From Apus apus (taxonomy: Eukaryota > Chordata > Aves > Apodiformes > Apodidae), in contig NC_067294.1 of the NCBI RefSeq assembly GCF_020740795.1, positions 1,736,001 to 1,800,000 on the forward strand: a DNA stretch of 64,000 nt, given 5' to 3'. Within the stretch, counting starts at the first letter, position 1; every line of letters starts with the position of its first letter. Below, piece by piece: positions 43,956 through 56,060 of the stretch. A model generated the notes under the pieces. That model was not told the DNA's origin, ran no database searches, and saw nothing but the letters and a program-made list of their open reading frames with translations. The translations under genes and the position numbers were made by a program.

Positions 43956-46002
43956 CCAGATGGTAAACTGAATTATCTGCATACCCACAGAAACAGGAAA
44001 GCTGACTTGGGAGCAAGCCAGGAACAAAGGAATACAACATTACATCAGTAAGAATTTAATTGCTGTTGTTTTGACGTCACCAAACACTGCAGAGCACCAC
44101 AGGGTTTAAACCTTTCCTCGTTAGGACATTTCTGAGAGCTCTTTGAAAGAAATGCCAGCATTTTCTTGCTTTATTACTGCACAGTTGCAACCACCAGCTG
44201 AATAACTTGTAGCTAACGAGGGGCAGGTCTGGGTGAGGCTGAAGAAGAGGTGGTTGGTAATGTGATACAGGCATTTACCTCTTGGTAGATGCACAGACAT
44301 CCAGGGCAGCTCCTTTCCTGTCTTTTCTTGGTTTTGCCAGATGATTTATTCATACAGACCCAAACAAAATTACTGACCTGATCACCCTCTTTCTGATCAG
44401 AAAGGAACAGGAAAGAAAAACATCTATTAATATAATGTTTATTTGTAAGTGCTCTGCATGTGCTCCTTGGTGGTGGATCAATACAAGTGATGAGGTTCTG
44501 CCATCACTGCTATTTCTGTCTCGTGCAGCCAGAGCCCTGCAGGGCCTTGGCACTGGGGTCCTTTCTGTCCCTGCAGGGCCACGAGTGCCAGGAGCTCTCA
44601 GGAGTGATCCAGACCTGCAGCTCTCCTGTCCCCTCTGGAGAAGGTCTCAGTGTCCAAACTGCTGGCCTCTCTCCTCCTCTCCCTCTGAACAGGAGACTTG
44701 CCAGTGCTCATCAACCAGGTACCCTCTTACCCTGGAAACCAGTCAGATGCAGTGGAGTAGGGTATGCGAGAGAGCACGTAGCTTTAAAATGTGGATAAAT
44801 ATGCTTGAAATCTACCTGTAAAATCCATGAAACCCCAGCAGGAGCCCTCAGGCTCCCTCCTGCACATTCCTGCAGTCCCTGTGAGCCACACCTGGCTCCC
44901 CAGGGGCTTCTCTTCCCAGATGCCCTGATTCAGAGTCTTTGCAAATCCTTTTCTGGAGACTGGGAGGAACTCAGCATTGATTCCGTACCCTGGGATACAG
45001 GTGGGTGTTTTGCTGGACTCGGGTTGATTGTCACAGCATCCTGTCAGCACTTAATGATGACAAGTCATTTACTGTGTCAAATCCCCCTTCCACTATAAAC
45101 ATCGTCATGGAGTCTTTGTGGTGACCTGGGCAGTGGGAGGTGAGGCCAAGGGGGGAAGGGACTGGAGGTTTTGCCTGATGCTGCTTCTTCCATATGTTCT
45201 GTATATAGATAAAATGATACATCTTCTACCTTTACACTGGAGACTACACTATGGAAAAGTTGGTGGCTGGTGATGAGGAAGGGTAAGAAAATGCGAGCAG
45301 CAGGGATTTTTAGCCAGGAAGATTTTCAAAGGGGTAGCTCAGCCCTCACATGACCCCCTGGGACCCCAGAGCTGGTCCCCATGTTCTCTGCTGCAGCCAC
45401 ACATTGCCCCCTATTTGCTCACTGCTTGGGCTTTTCCAGACACTGTTGTGGGTACAAAGTGCAGCAGGTGCTTGGCAAAGTGTGGTTGAAATTGCAGCCC
45501 CTGCTCACCGGGCTGAGTTCAGGGCAGGCTTTGGGAAGCCCCTGTAGTGGTTCTTCCACAAAACCCAAGTATTGCGTTTGCTGTCCCAGGAGCTCCCCAC
45601 ACAAGGTGCTTTTCTCTGTGGTGCACCACTCAAAATGGGGAAAGAACATAAATCCAACCACCTCATCCAAGTCATTTTCTTTTGCGCCACAGGAAGGAAA
45701 GTGTCACTTGTCAAAAAAACTGAAGTATCATTCAGTGGAAATCACCATCTTGTTAGAAAATCCCCAATCAAGGGAGGAAAAGTCTTTATATTTAGAGATG
45801 TGTGCTGTGGTGTTGCAAGGCTGCAGCTCTCGTTTCCATTTGCTCCACGCTGTGGCTGCTGTGGTGTAGATACAATCTCAGGAACACCACATGTAAACTG
45901 CAGACAGCAGTTTCCACTCCATTACTGCAAAATAATGCTGCGAAATCAGCGTTGGGTGGGTTGGCCTGGGTGAGGTCAACGGATAGCAGAGGTACCTGAG
46001 TT

Positions 46003-46160
46003 TTCATAGAATCATATCATAGAACCGCTGAATGGTTTGGGTTGGAAGGGGCTGTTAAGATCATCCAGTCCCAACCTCCTGCGTGGACAGGGACACCTCC
46101 CACTAGGTCAGGCTGCTTGGACCCCCATCCAGCCTGCCCTTGAACACTTCCAGGGAAGTT
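46003..46160 (-). mobile_element. CR1 LINE 3'-end fragment
   Basis: It begins catagaatcatatcatagaa, then ggtttgggttggaaggggct, gatcatccagtcccaacc, gacagggacacctccc and catccagcctgcccttgaac, all reverse-complement CR1 tail phrases. It lies in antisense orientation within ACSL6 intron 1. Confidence 0.9.
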
Positions 46161-46640
46161 CGTGGGTTATTGTTGGTTTTGGGTTTTTCTTCCCCCTTGA
46201 AAAAGTATCTAAAAAAAGAGGAAACCATTCTGGTGTTGATTGAAATGAACTGGCAGGGATCTAAGCCAAACTTGCACTGCAATGACAAAAGGTGTGAAGT
46301 TTGCAGATTGAAATGTCTTCTCTGCAGAGGACGTTTAAGCATAAAAAGTGGAGAGAACATTACTTAGAGCTTGTTTCAAGATTGTTTCCAATGGCGGAGA
46401 AAAAAAAAAGACAAATATGTTAGAATCCCTCATGAGATGCTCCATGTACTTTGCTCCATATCTCCAGTACAGCTCAGGTTCAGGTAAAACCGTTCTCCAG
46501 GACTCCAGGTGACGTCCTTCAGAAACACTTTTTCATCTGCAAAACGTTCAGCTAATTCTTTGGAGCAGCCCAGCTGAGAGCAGCTCGTGAGCAGAGAAGG
46601 TTACCCCAGCCCTCCCAGCGCCCTGCCGGCCCTTGGAGCA

Positions 46641-46692
46641 GGGATGGCTCCGGGGATGGCTCCAGGGATGGCTCCAGGGATGGCTCCAGGGA
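46641..46692. repeat. 12-bp minisatellite, about 4.3 copies
   Basis: The unit gggatggctcca is repeated four times with one substitution (final base g in copy 1), then ggga. The period is a multiple of three, so open frames crossing it read as four-residue repeats (GAIP on the minus strand). There is no other sign of coding. Confidence 0.9.
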
Positions 46693-47065
46693 CCCCCGCA
46701 TCCCTCCCCGCCTGCTGAGCAGGGAGGGCGGAGTCTCCAGCACCACCCAGCCAGGTTTTGGGGAGCGATCCCCAGTCCCCCCTCCCTCTGCCCCCGCAGG
46801 ATGCCCCAGCCCTGCTTTTATTCTGCCTGAAAAGGGTGTTTTTTTGTGCCGGCGGGCGCTGCCTCCTGCCCCGGCCCGGCGGATCCCGGCAGCTGAGAGG
46901 CTGCTGAGGGTGGCGTGATGCTCTGACCTGCCAACAACAATCCCGGGCTGTGTTTCCTTTCGGGAAAGGCATTTGCATATCCTCTATTCACTTGATTTGG
47001 TTAAACACATTTGAAAAGGCAAAAGCTCTGGGTCATTGAGACCGAAGAATGGGCTGTCTGAGGAA

Positions 47066-47080
47066 CCCCCCCCCCCCCCC
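47066..47080. repeat. Poly-C tract (15 bp)
   Basis: Fifteen consecutive C residues. Such runs are prone to length error in assemblies and to polymorphism. Confidence 0.95.
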
Positions 47081-48657
47081 TCCCGCCTTAACTCTTTGAA
47101 ACCTCCAGTGTCTCGGAGAGACGCGTCTTAAAAATATGCAGAAAGGGGATTTAAAGGCTGCTTTTGATGCAGGCATGGAGAAGGGGGCTGGAGATGGGGA
47201 GAAGTCTGACAGCAAGGATGCAGCGGGAAGGTGCCATGTGCCTCGGACCTGGACATGGGCTCATGAGCAGCCGTAGAGAGATCTAGGGAGAGTTTGTAAA
47301 TTTTAACACAGGCAGAAATGCCTTCATGAGGACTTGAAAGTATTTGTGAAAATAGGAGGGCAAGAGCAAGTTTCAGTAGTGCTGGGCACAGAAATGGACA
47401 GTGTGCTGCAGGGCGTGAATCTGAGAGTGGAACTGACCAGAAACAAAACCACAACTAACCCAATTGCTGCTTAAGTTAACAAAACACAGCAAAAACAAAC
47501 ACGCTAACTAAAGCAACAACAAAGACCCAGCAACACAAACGAAGTGTTTAGAAACACTCAATGTAGCCACTTGTTATGACTGTCGGAAGAAAAGGAATCT
47601 GAATGAAGTACTTCACTGTCAATATTTAAGGACATGTCAAATCACAGCCCAGCCACGAATTTCCCTGAGTCCGGCCATGCCATGATGCTAATCCCCCCTT
47701 TCCCCTCCTTTTCCATCGCAGTGCCAGGCTCTGATGCCGGGATATGGAGCTGGGGTTGGGCTCTGTGGGTGGTGGGTGCCAGGAAGTGGATGGGAGGGAA
47801 CCCCTTGGACCTCACGGTGCTCAGCTGGGGAACAGAGCCTCGGGTTTGGGATGCCTGAACTGCTCTGCGGAGGGCAGCTGGGATGAGATGCCTAAGCAAG
47901 AAATTCATCATCGTGGGTTTATTTTTGTTCCCTTGCTTTGGCATCCCTGTGGTGTAAGGAAACGGAGAGCGTGAGGGAGGGGAGGCAGAAACACTTGCCT
48001 GGTAGCCTCATGTTAGTGTTTCTAATTAGTGAATTAATCCTCTATTCATACAGCATGTTTCCTTCCTGCTGCTCTTTCTAAGTGGTCAAAAATATATGCT
48101 GGGTAATCAATACAAGCATAACATCTGACCAGAAGACACAGAAAGCAGAAGGAGACTGCTAAAAGGAAATGCAAGAGAGTAAATTTCCCCCGACTTTTAC
48201 AGGACTCATTATTTTCATTAGTTTTTTTTTCTAGTCAAGATGGATTTTCCATGGATGAGCTTTAAGGAGCATTGAGATACTTTGGCAGATCTCTGTTCAG
48301 TAACTGAAGCTGTTGCCCTGGGTTCTGGAATGTCCTGGAAGGCGAAGCATCAGTTTTTAATGAGTTACCCTCAGAATTCTGAAGCACCGTGTGGGACCCT
48401 GGAGCTCTGTGGAGGGATGGAAGCCCAGGAGCTTAAGGGCCAGCTCTGAACCTGAGGTGGTTTCCTGATGGTACAGCCTCTGTTAGCTGCTCTGAATCCT
48501 GGCTAGAAGCATCACTGTTTAAAATTCAGCCTTAATGTCTGTGTCTCTCATTAATTTTGATAAAGCATAAAAGCCCAGAGAAATCCAAGAGGTTCCTCTC
48601 TCTTCAGGACTCCTCTTTCAGTTGTGTTTGGCTGTGGGCATTACAAACACCGGGACC

Positions 48658-48688
48658 TTTTTTTTTTACCTTTTTTTTTTTCCCCCCC
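48658..48688. repeat. T-rich tract with C run
   Basis: Two runs of about ten or more T residues separated by acc, then a short C run, inside ACSL6 intron 1. It resembles a long polypyrimidine tract but no following exon is recognised. Confidence 0.8.
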
Positions 48689-50689
48689 TGGACAGGTGAG
48701 GTCTCAGCCAAATCCCATAAAAGTCCTTTGAAGTCTTTCCATTGATTTTACTGGTAGTTGGATCTCACTGGGCTTTCCTTGGGGCAGTAATCCGCACAGA
48801 AGGTGAAGTCTTCTTTCCTTTGTACTTGAAGAGTATCGACATCCCTTAGCACACTCGGGACAGGGGCACTGTGGGCAGCTTTCCACTCAAGCAGGAGTCA
48901 CCTGAGTCCTGGTTGGAAGCAGAAAGGGTTTTGTGGAGGCTCCTCTTGCCTTGGCTGGGTCCTGGATGCTCAGCACCTCTGGGCTTAGTCCTGCCAGCCC
49001 GCAGCCTCATTCAGCTTTACCTCTTCAGGAGCATCTCATGTACTTGAACTGAGTTCCAGTGCCAGAGGCTCTTAGAGCAAACCCCTGTTGATGGGCAACT
49101 GCATGCTTTCCTTGGCTGCCTGTCCAAAAAATGAGGCTGTCTTCCCATAACACACCCTCTCAATTACTCTGCTCTGAGAATCACCTTGCAAGAAGTGCTG
49201 GGGCATTGGGGAAGCTTTTATTCTGTATATTACTTAGACTGTGCTTACATCCATCTTCCCTGAAGGTAGGAAGCCTGAATCCAGTTTTGTCCCTTTGTTC
49301 TGTCTCATTTTAGAGACAGATATGGTTGTTCCAGCAAGTTGAGTCCTTATGCTGTACGTATGTGCAAGAAAAGCAGGACAAGAGAAAGAGGATAACCACT
49401 CAGGCTATTTACAGGGAGGCAGAAGGTCTGAAGTTGTCCTGAAACTTGTTGTACTGGAGTCCCCCCACCTATACTGAGGGTTTATTGCCCAGTGGGGGTG
49501 TCAAGGGATGCAAAAGCACCCCTTACCAACAGGACGTCCAAAGAAGAGCTCTTAGAAAGAAATGCAGCCCAGTAACTTGGTAGTAATTCAAGAGCTATTT
49601 AAAATCAGCATTCCCACATCTCCTCTGCAGCACTCCATCAGGAACACAACTGTGTTGTATCCGTGGCCCACAGGCACCCAGTGGGGCTGCTCACACACCT
49701 GAAAGGTTTTCCTGACTAAGTTTCTGTCAAGCTGTGGCTCATGAGGAACAAAGGGACAAAGATTTGAGCCTATGAATATTGCTGAGATGCCATTAAGCCA
49801 ACACTGTGATGCTGATTTACACCTGCAGACCATTTGGTCAGTACTCCCTGGCCAATTTTTTTTTAATTAAGCCTGATTGCAGAACACACGGACCTGAGCC
49901 AAACCAGTGACTTTTGACAAGGTTCCCTGCAATCTCATTAAATATCTGCCCCTCTTCATTCATGAGTTTTAGGTGTGCTCTGAGCACTCTCCATTATACA
50001 CTCCATACTGCAAGTACAGCTTAGGACAGGTAAGCTGGGATAAACACCTTAGCCAGACCTCTTAAATATTCATAACTTTACCACCACAAATGTGTTGCAG
50101 AATTTTTGTTTTGTTATTATCAGTGTGAATTACTAAAACTTGGGTTTGGGTCAAATGCAGGGTTTTTTCTTTGTTTTTAGTATGTGTGACAAGGTAAGGA
50201 AGCTGTTGGCAATAGTTATTCTCTTACTGTTTTATTGATTCAGGTGCTTCACGTTTATTTTACTCAAACAAGGACGTTTCTAATTTAGCAGGCTGAGACT
50301 GGCTGTGCAGACTTGCTCAGTGTCAGAAACTTCATTTTATGATGATTTTCCCTAAGGAAAAAAAAGTATATATGCATTTTCATATTATACTGAGGCTTTG
50401 CAGGAAGGCTTTGTGGCTTTACACCCAGGAGCCTTGCCTCGAGTCTGTCAGGGGTCACCAAGCTGAAGAGACGGTGTCAAACCCAGACAATATTAATTGC
50501 AGAAGGGGGGAGGTTTGCCCTGGACTGAGGCTCCCAGCGCTGGGAGCTGGAGCCTCCAGTGCCTCAAGGGTTACACCGGGGCACCGCTGCTGCTGCGCTA
50601 ATGCAGCCTAAGCTGATATTAGCCAAGCTTAACTTCTTTCAGCAGTTTGCAGATGGGAAGGGGGTGGGACGTCCTGGAGTCAGCAGTTC

Positions 50690-51300
50690 TTCAACAAGTA
50701 GCTGAACGGCAGCGCCGGCGGCCGGAGCCCCGGCCGTGAGCTGATGCGGCCGAGGGGAGGGCCAGGAGGGGGTCCCTGGGGCTGGTAAGTCCTGGCTGGT
50801 TTGCTTTTGTTGTTTTTTTCATTTATTGTTGAAACGCGGGTGAGGAGCCCGGGGGGTTCCGTGGGGGCTTCGGGACCCCCCGGGCTCTGCGGCGCGTGGG
50901 CTGCGGGATGCGCGGCACAACCGAACGGCAACAGGAGTTAAACCAAACCCAAAACGGGGGTGTGCAGGAGACCCATCCCTGCAGAGGGACCCCCGGGGGC
51001 TGCTGTTGCTGCTGCGGGAAGCGGTGGTTTCGGCTGCGCTTCTGGGGGTTGCGATGCGAGAGAACAGGACGGGGGCGAACCCCCCAGCGCCGGGCAGGGT
51101 TTGCGGCTTTCGCAGTTTCCTGTCGTTTCTGATGTTTCCAACAGCCCTGGGGGGGCGTGGGGGGAAGTTGAGGGGGCTGGAGGCGGCTGGTCCCGCGGGG
51201 GCTGCTGCTCGGAGACCCCCCCGGGTACCCCTGTGGCAGCAGCTCTGCTGCACCCCGGCCACGCTGCGGGGACAAGGTCGCTTGGATGGTAGAGATGGTG
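50690..51300 (+). promoter_or_regulatory. Second CpG-rich patch inside ACSL6 intron 1
   Basis: CpG-dense sequence (for example gcagcgccggcggccggagc) stands out from the surrounding intron. Human ACSL6 has more than one first exon, so an alternative promoter is plausible here. I could not identify a coding exon that splices in frame to 63631. Long opposite-strand open frames here reflect GC content. Confidence 0.45.
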
Positions 51301-54074
51301 ACTGGTTTTCTGGGAATGTCTCGGGAGGGCTCTGCCGGTTGAGCTTCACTTCCCCCAAAATCCTGCCCCCAAGCATCCGGGCTTGTTTCCCACAGCACGA
51401 GCTCTGCAGAGACTGGGAAACTTTCTGTGTTTGTTTTCTAAGCTGCCCGGACCTCAAGGTCGGCTCTTGGTGATGGACGTTGCTGTGTGTGGGATGGTGA
51501 CTGACACGTGCCTTTCCCGACCTACACGGGGTGGCACGTTACAAGCCTTAAATACACTTGTGAGATGCAGCTCCTGATCAGACCCTGAGGATTCACAGCA
51601 CCTTCAGGCACAGAACCACGTGTGTGGCCCATCCACGTGGGAAGATCCTGCCCGTGTGTGAGGTGCAAACCCCGATGGGGGTACCCAGGGTGTTAGGCAC
51701 AGAACGTGGAAACCTTATTTTCAGGCATGAAACGTGCACTCTGGACATTGAGTGGGATTTCTGGCTTGCTGTGTTGCCTTAGTGTGTGCCTGGCCCTGGC
51801 GTGTCCCATCCTTTGGTGTGGTGGGGCCAGGCTGGGATGGGGATGTGAATGGATGCTCCTGGAGAGGCTGCTGGAGGGTCCCTGCTTGTTCCTGGTGCTC
51901 TGTTGCATGGTGGGTGGGTCAGGCAGGTCTGCTCAGTTCAGCTGCTGGGGGGGCTGTGCGTGGCTGAGGCGTCTCCTTGGATAACCTGCAGAAACCAAAG
52001 GTGGTCATTTGCAGTCTCCCAGTGCAGGGGGGGTGGTCCCCAACACAGTGACCAGCTCTTGCAGTCTGTTCATGCTGCCTTTGCCTGGGAGAGAGAAACA
52101 TCAGGTGATGTTCCTTTAAAAGCACAGGGATGTTCTTGCACACAGAAAATACGTGGAGATTATTTTGAGAAGCTCTGGGGCTTGGTGGGCACCATGGTTT
52201 GGGGGTGATCCCAGGCTGCTGGCACAGGGCCCAGCAGGCAGAGGGTCAGTCTGCCTGTCCTCTGTCTGTCCTTGCCCGACCTGCAGCAGGAGGGAGTTCC
52301 CTCCTTTCAGGTCTTCTGGCACTGCCTCTTTCTTAACCCTCATTTCCTCGCCCCTTGCTGCGCCAGAGTTGCCAAATAAGCCCGGAGCAGTTTTCAAAGC
52401 TGCCTTTGGTTTCCAGTTTGGTTTGGGATGAAGCCCAGGCCCTGAGCAGGCAGTCACGTTGTGTGTGCACAGGGTCTGGATAAAACCCTGCTCTGTCCAG
52501 GTGTACTCCCACTTTTGGGGTCCACTCACTACATCTTCTCTGCATGGGCAGGGTCCTTCAGGAAAGCAATACAACTTGTTAATTGGTAATTAACATGGTG
52601 TAATTACAGACCGCTTACTGTAAGTGAAGAATACAACTATTTCATATAGTTAGATCATGACACTACAGTTACATTTTTTTAAGCTTCCATTTTTGGCATA
52701 ATTTTCTAGTCTCAGACTCCAGGGTGACAGTCATGACACTGTCTTCATGGGCATGACATGTAGCTGGCAGAGGTGTTTTAGTCTGCTCGTGTGGCTCTGC
52801 TTTTGCTGCAGTGGCAGGCCAGGTTGTTTCAGAGCTCTTCAAGTTGTCATATTGGCTTAAAGAGAACTGCTCCTTATAATGAAGGCAGTGCTCAGCTGTT
52901 ACATGCTGTGAGCTAGCAGGTCTCAGTCTACATCTTCTCTAGCAGCAGCAAGTTTGTTGTGTGAATCTGCATGTCCAGCATCCTGCAGACAGCACCAGGC
53001 CCCATTTCCAGGAGCTTCATGGCTGCAGGCAATGCCAGCTGCAGTTTGACCCCCTTAGCCCTGTTGGACACACTTTGTACAGAGCTGTGAATATTGTAGA
53101 ATGCTTCACACAATTAAAATTTGACCAAATAAAAATGTCAGTCCAGTCTGTGCTGCTGGCAAACGGATGTGGGCTCAGGCGTGGCTGGGGAGAGGTGCAC
53201 AAAATGTTCCTGCTCCTTCCCATCCTCTGCTGGACAGCTCTGACCATGCTGTTGCCTGGTGTCTGAAGTGAAGGTCTTCTGGTATAAGCTTGCTGAGGTT
53301 TCTGTGTCACTTTGGGTGATGCATTCCCAGGGCCAGCAGGCCTGCCTAGATATAAGGTGACAGCTGTGCAGGTCGCTCAGTGTCATTCAGGAGCCACTTC
53401 ACGTTGGTGCTGCTGCCAAGAGAAACAGCAGCAACAAGCCCCTAAAGGTTTGCAGCTGGATCAGTCCCTCTGTGCCCTTCCCTGAGCTGCTGAACATATA
53501 CGTGTGTTGGCACCTGGGCAAGGCAGGGTGGGTGTGACACGGGAGGCAGGCAGGAGTGCTTCTTGCCCTGGCAGGACTTGTTACACCATCCAGCCCCAGC
53601 CTGGGATGTGCCTGCCTGGGCTTGGCTGCAGTCTGCTCCTGGCAGGCTGGAGGTGGGTCCTTGGTGGGTCAGGGGCTGCTCTGGACCCACTGACCAGGTC
53701 AGCAGAAGGGCAGGGTGTCCCCTCTCACCAGTCCCTGCCACCACCCACTGCAGTTCCAGAGTTAAACCAAACCACCCTGAGCTGTGCTGCAGCCCAGCCC
53801 TCCAGCTGCCCTCCCTGCACACACCATCCTGGCACCAGTGTGATGCCATATGATCACTCCAGGCAGAGATTTGGTTGGAAACTGGCCATTTTTGCTATTA
53901 TTCCTGCAGAACAGTTAGTTTTGTGCCAGCTCAGCTGCCTGCTCCAGCCCATGGCCATACACCCTGGGGGGTGGGAAGGCAGAGGGGGCACTGGCTGGTG
54001 GGAGGGAGCCCCCACCAGAGGTCTGGGTTTGAGTCACCCCACCCAGCTGACAGGATGAGAGGAAATGGCCTCGA

Positions 54075-54290
54075 GTTGTGCCAGGGGAGGTTTAGATTGG
54101 ATCTTGGGTAATATTTCTTCCCCAAAGGGTTGTCAGGCCCTGGCCCAGGCTGCCCAGGGCAGGGGTGGAGTCCCCATCCCTGGAGGGATTTTAAAGCCCT
54201 GGAGATGGTGCTGAGGGACATGGGGCAGTGGTGGCCTCGGCAGGGCTGGGTTAGTGGCTGGACTTCATGTTCTTAAGGGTCTTGAAGGTG
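54075..54290 (+). mobile_element. CR1 LINE 3'-end fragment
   Basis: It contains gccaggggaggtttagattg, gccctggcccaggctgccca, aggggtggagtccccatccc and ggcagggctgggttagtggc, in CR1 order and sense orientation to ACSL6. The terminal tail is diverged. Confidence 0.9.
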
Positions 54291-55892
54291 AATGTCAAAA
54301 CTACGGCTGACAACAAGCCACTAAGCTCTTTGCAGAGCACCTTCATCTTCCTGCTCCACAGAACCAGCTGTCAGGGGTGCAGCTGCCTTTTCCTCCTCCA
54401 TTCCGGGCTCCTCTTTGTACTCTGCCCCAGATAACTACTTTTATGCAATTATTTAAGCTGTTTGTTCCCTGCCTGTCACCTGGCACTCAAGAACCATACA
54501 CTATATGGGACAATCAACCATCAATGTCACTCCAAAGAAAACACCAAACCCATCAAAACCCCTTCTTTACAAGAAGATTTACTGAGATTGAAAACTGCTC
54601 ATGGGTACTTCTGGGAGCTTTGTAGATGGTTTGCAAAGAGCTTCCAGGAGTGAACCCCAGCCCTGGCAAGATAAGCAGCTCATTGCAGTTCAGGGACAGC
54701 TGCTCCAGCAAATGCCAACGGGATCACTGGCACCTGCCAGCTTTGCCATAAAGCTGAGGGGCAAGTTCTCCCCAGCTTTAGTCACCTCCAGGGGCTGCCT
54801 GCATACGCTGGCACAAGAAGGATGAGCTGAGTGTGACGAGGGGGGACAGTAGGTGCAAAACTATCCCAAGTAGGTTTAGCCATCTGAGCTTCATCCTCTG
54901 CAAGCACAGGCTGAGGTTTTTAGCCTGGTCAAGGAAACCTTGTGGCTCTGCTTCATCACGTGCTGCTGCTGGGTGACATTTTAAGGACATTTTAAGGACA
55001 TTTCAGCAGTTAGAGGGGTTTTTTAGTCACTCTGCCTTAGGCAACTGATAAGAGTTCAGAGGCAACAGAGCTCTGAGCTGTTGTGTGTGTTTGTTTGTTT
55101 TTTCTTCTGGTAGGAAAATGAAAATACTTGCATAGGCTTCCTAATGGGCAAGTGGCAGATTGGGACCTGGATCTGTCTCAGCTTTCCTGTACACATGAGT
55201 CACAGAGGCTTCAGAGTCCTGCTGTGCTGATCTGCTCAGGGCTGCAAAAGGTATTTTTAGGTTGGTTGGCAACTGTGAGCTGTGCCCAAGCATGGCAAGG
55301 GGCTGTGGGACCAGAGGATGAAGCTTTCCATGGGGCTTTGCCACCAGCAGCTGAGCAGGAGGACCCGAGGCAGAGGGCTGAGGAGGAGCCAGCAGCGTGG
55401 CCACGGTGTGGCTCCCAGCACAGGGCATTCTGAACCAGAGGGGTGGATTTTGCTCTCTGAAACAAGGGTAGAAAGTAAGATCTCTGCACAGCCACTGAAT
55501 TATTTATTGAAAAATTTCTCTTGGCAAGGGGCTGGTATGCTGTAGGGATTTTAGATACTTTAAATACCCCTGTTCATGTGCGATTACCGTGCTCTTTCAG
55601 TCAGATTGGACCTTCAGGACATTGAGCTCCTTGTTAGTGTTTTTCCCTTTTTAGTGAATGCTTGCAAAGATCTTGTGCCTTGCAAATGCATTTCCTTGAG
55701 AATACATGTCTGAGCAGGAGGGAGTGGAGGCCAGTGCCACTCCTCTGGTTGCTTGGAGATTCCCATCCTTTTGTCTGTGCCTCAGGTGCTAGAAGCCAGC
55801 AGGTCCCTACACGTGGTGCTGAGCTCTGCCACCAGCTCCATCCCTGGGACACAAGTGTTAATCATCAGTCACCTGGAGCAGGGGGAAATATA

Positions 55893-55938
55893 TGTGTGTG
55901 TGTATATATATATATGTATGTATTTTATATATATGACC
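55893..55938. repeat. TG/TA dinucleotide microsatellite
   Basis: tgtgtgtgtg runs into tatatatatata and an AT-rich spacer. It lies directly upstream of a CR1 fragment and is likely polymorphic. Confidence 0.9.
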
Positions 55939-55954
55939 AAGCACACACAAGCTT

Positions 55955-56060
55955 TGAGCAACCTGGTCTAGTTGGAGGTGTCCCTGCCCATGGCAGGGGA
56001 GTTGGAGCTAGATGGTCTTTAAGATCTCTTCCAACCCAAACCAGTCTGTGCTTCTCTATA
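55955..56060 (+). mobile_element. CR1 LINE 3'-end fragment
   Basis: The tail phrases gagcaacctggtctagttgg, ccctgcccatggcaggggag, agatggtctttaagatctct and tccaacccaaaccagtctgt appear in order. Confidence 0.9.

Noticed and set aside
50819..51457. Overlapping 212- and 191-codon minus-strand open frames and plus-strand frames of up to 155 codons
   Set aside because: Long frames on both strands of the same CpG-rich patch are a composition effect; no domain or splice pattern was found.
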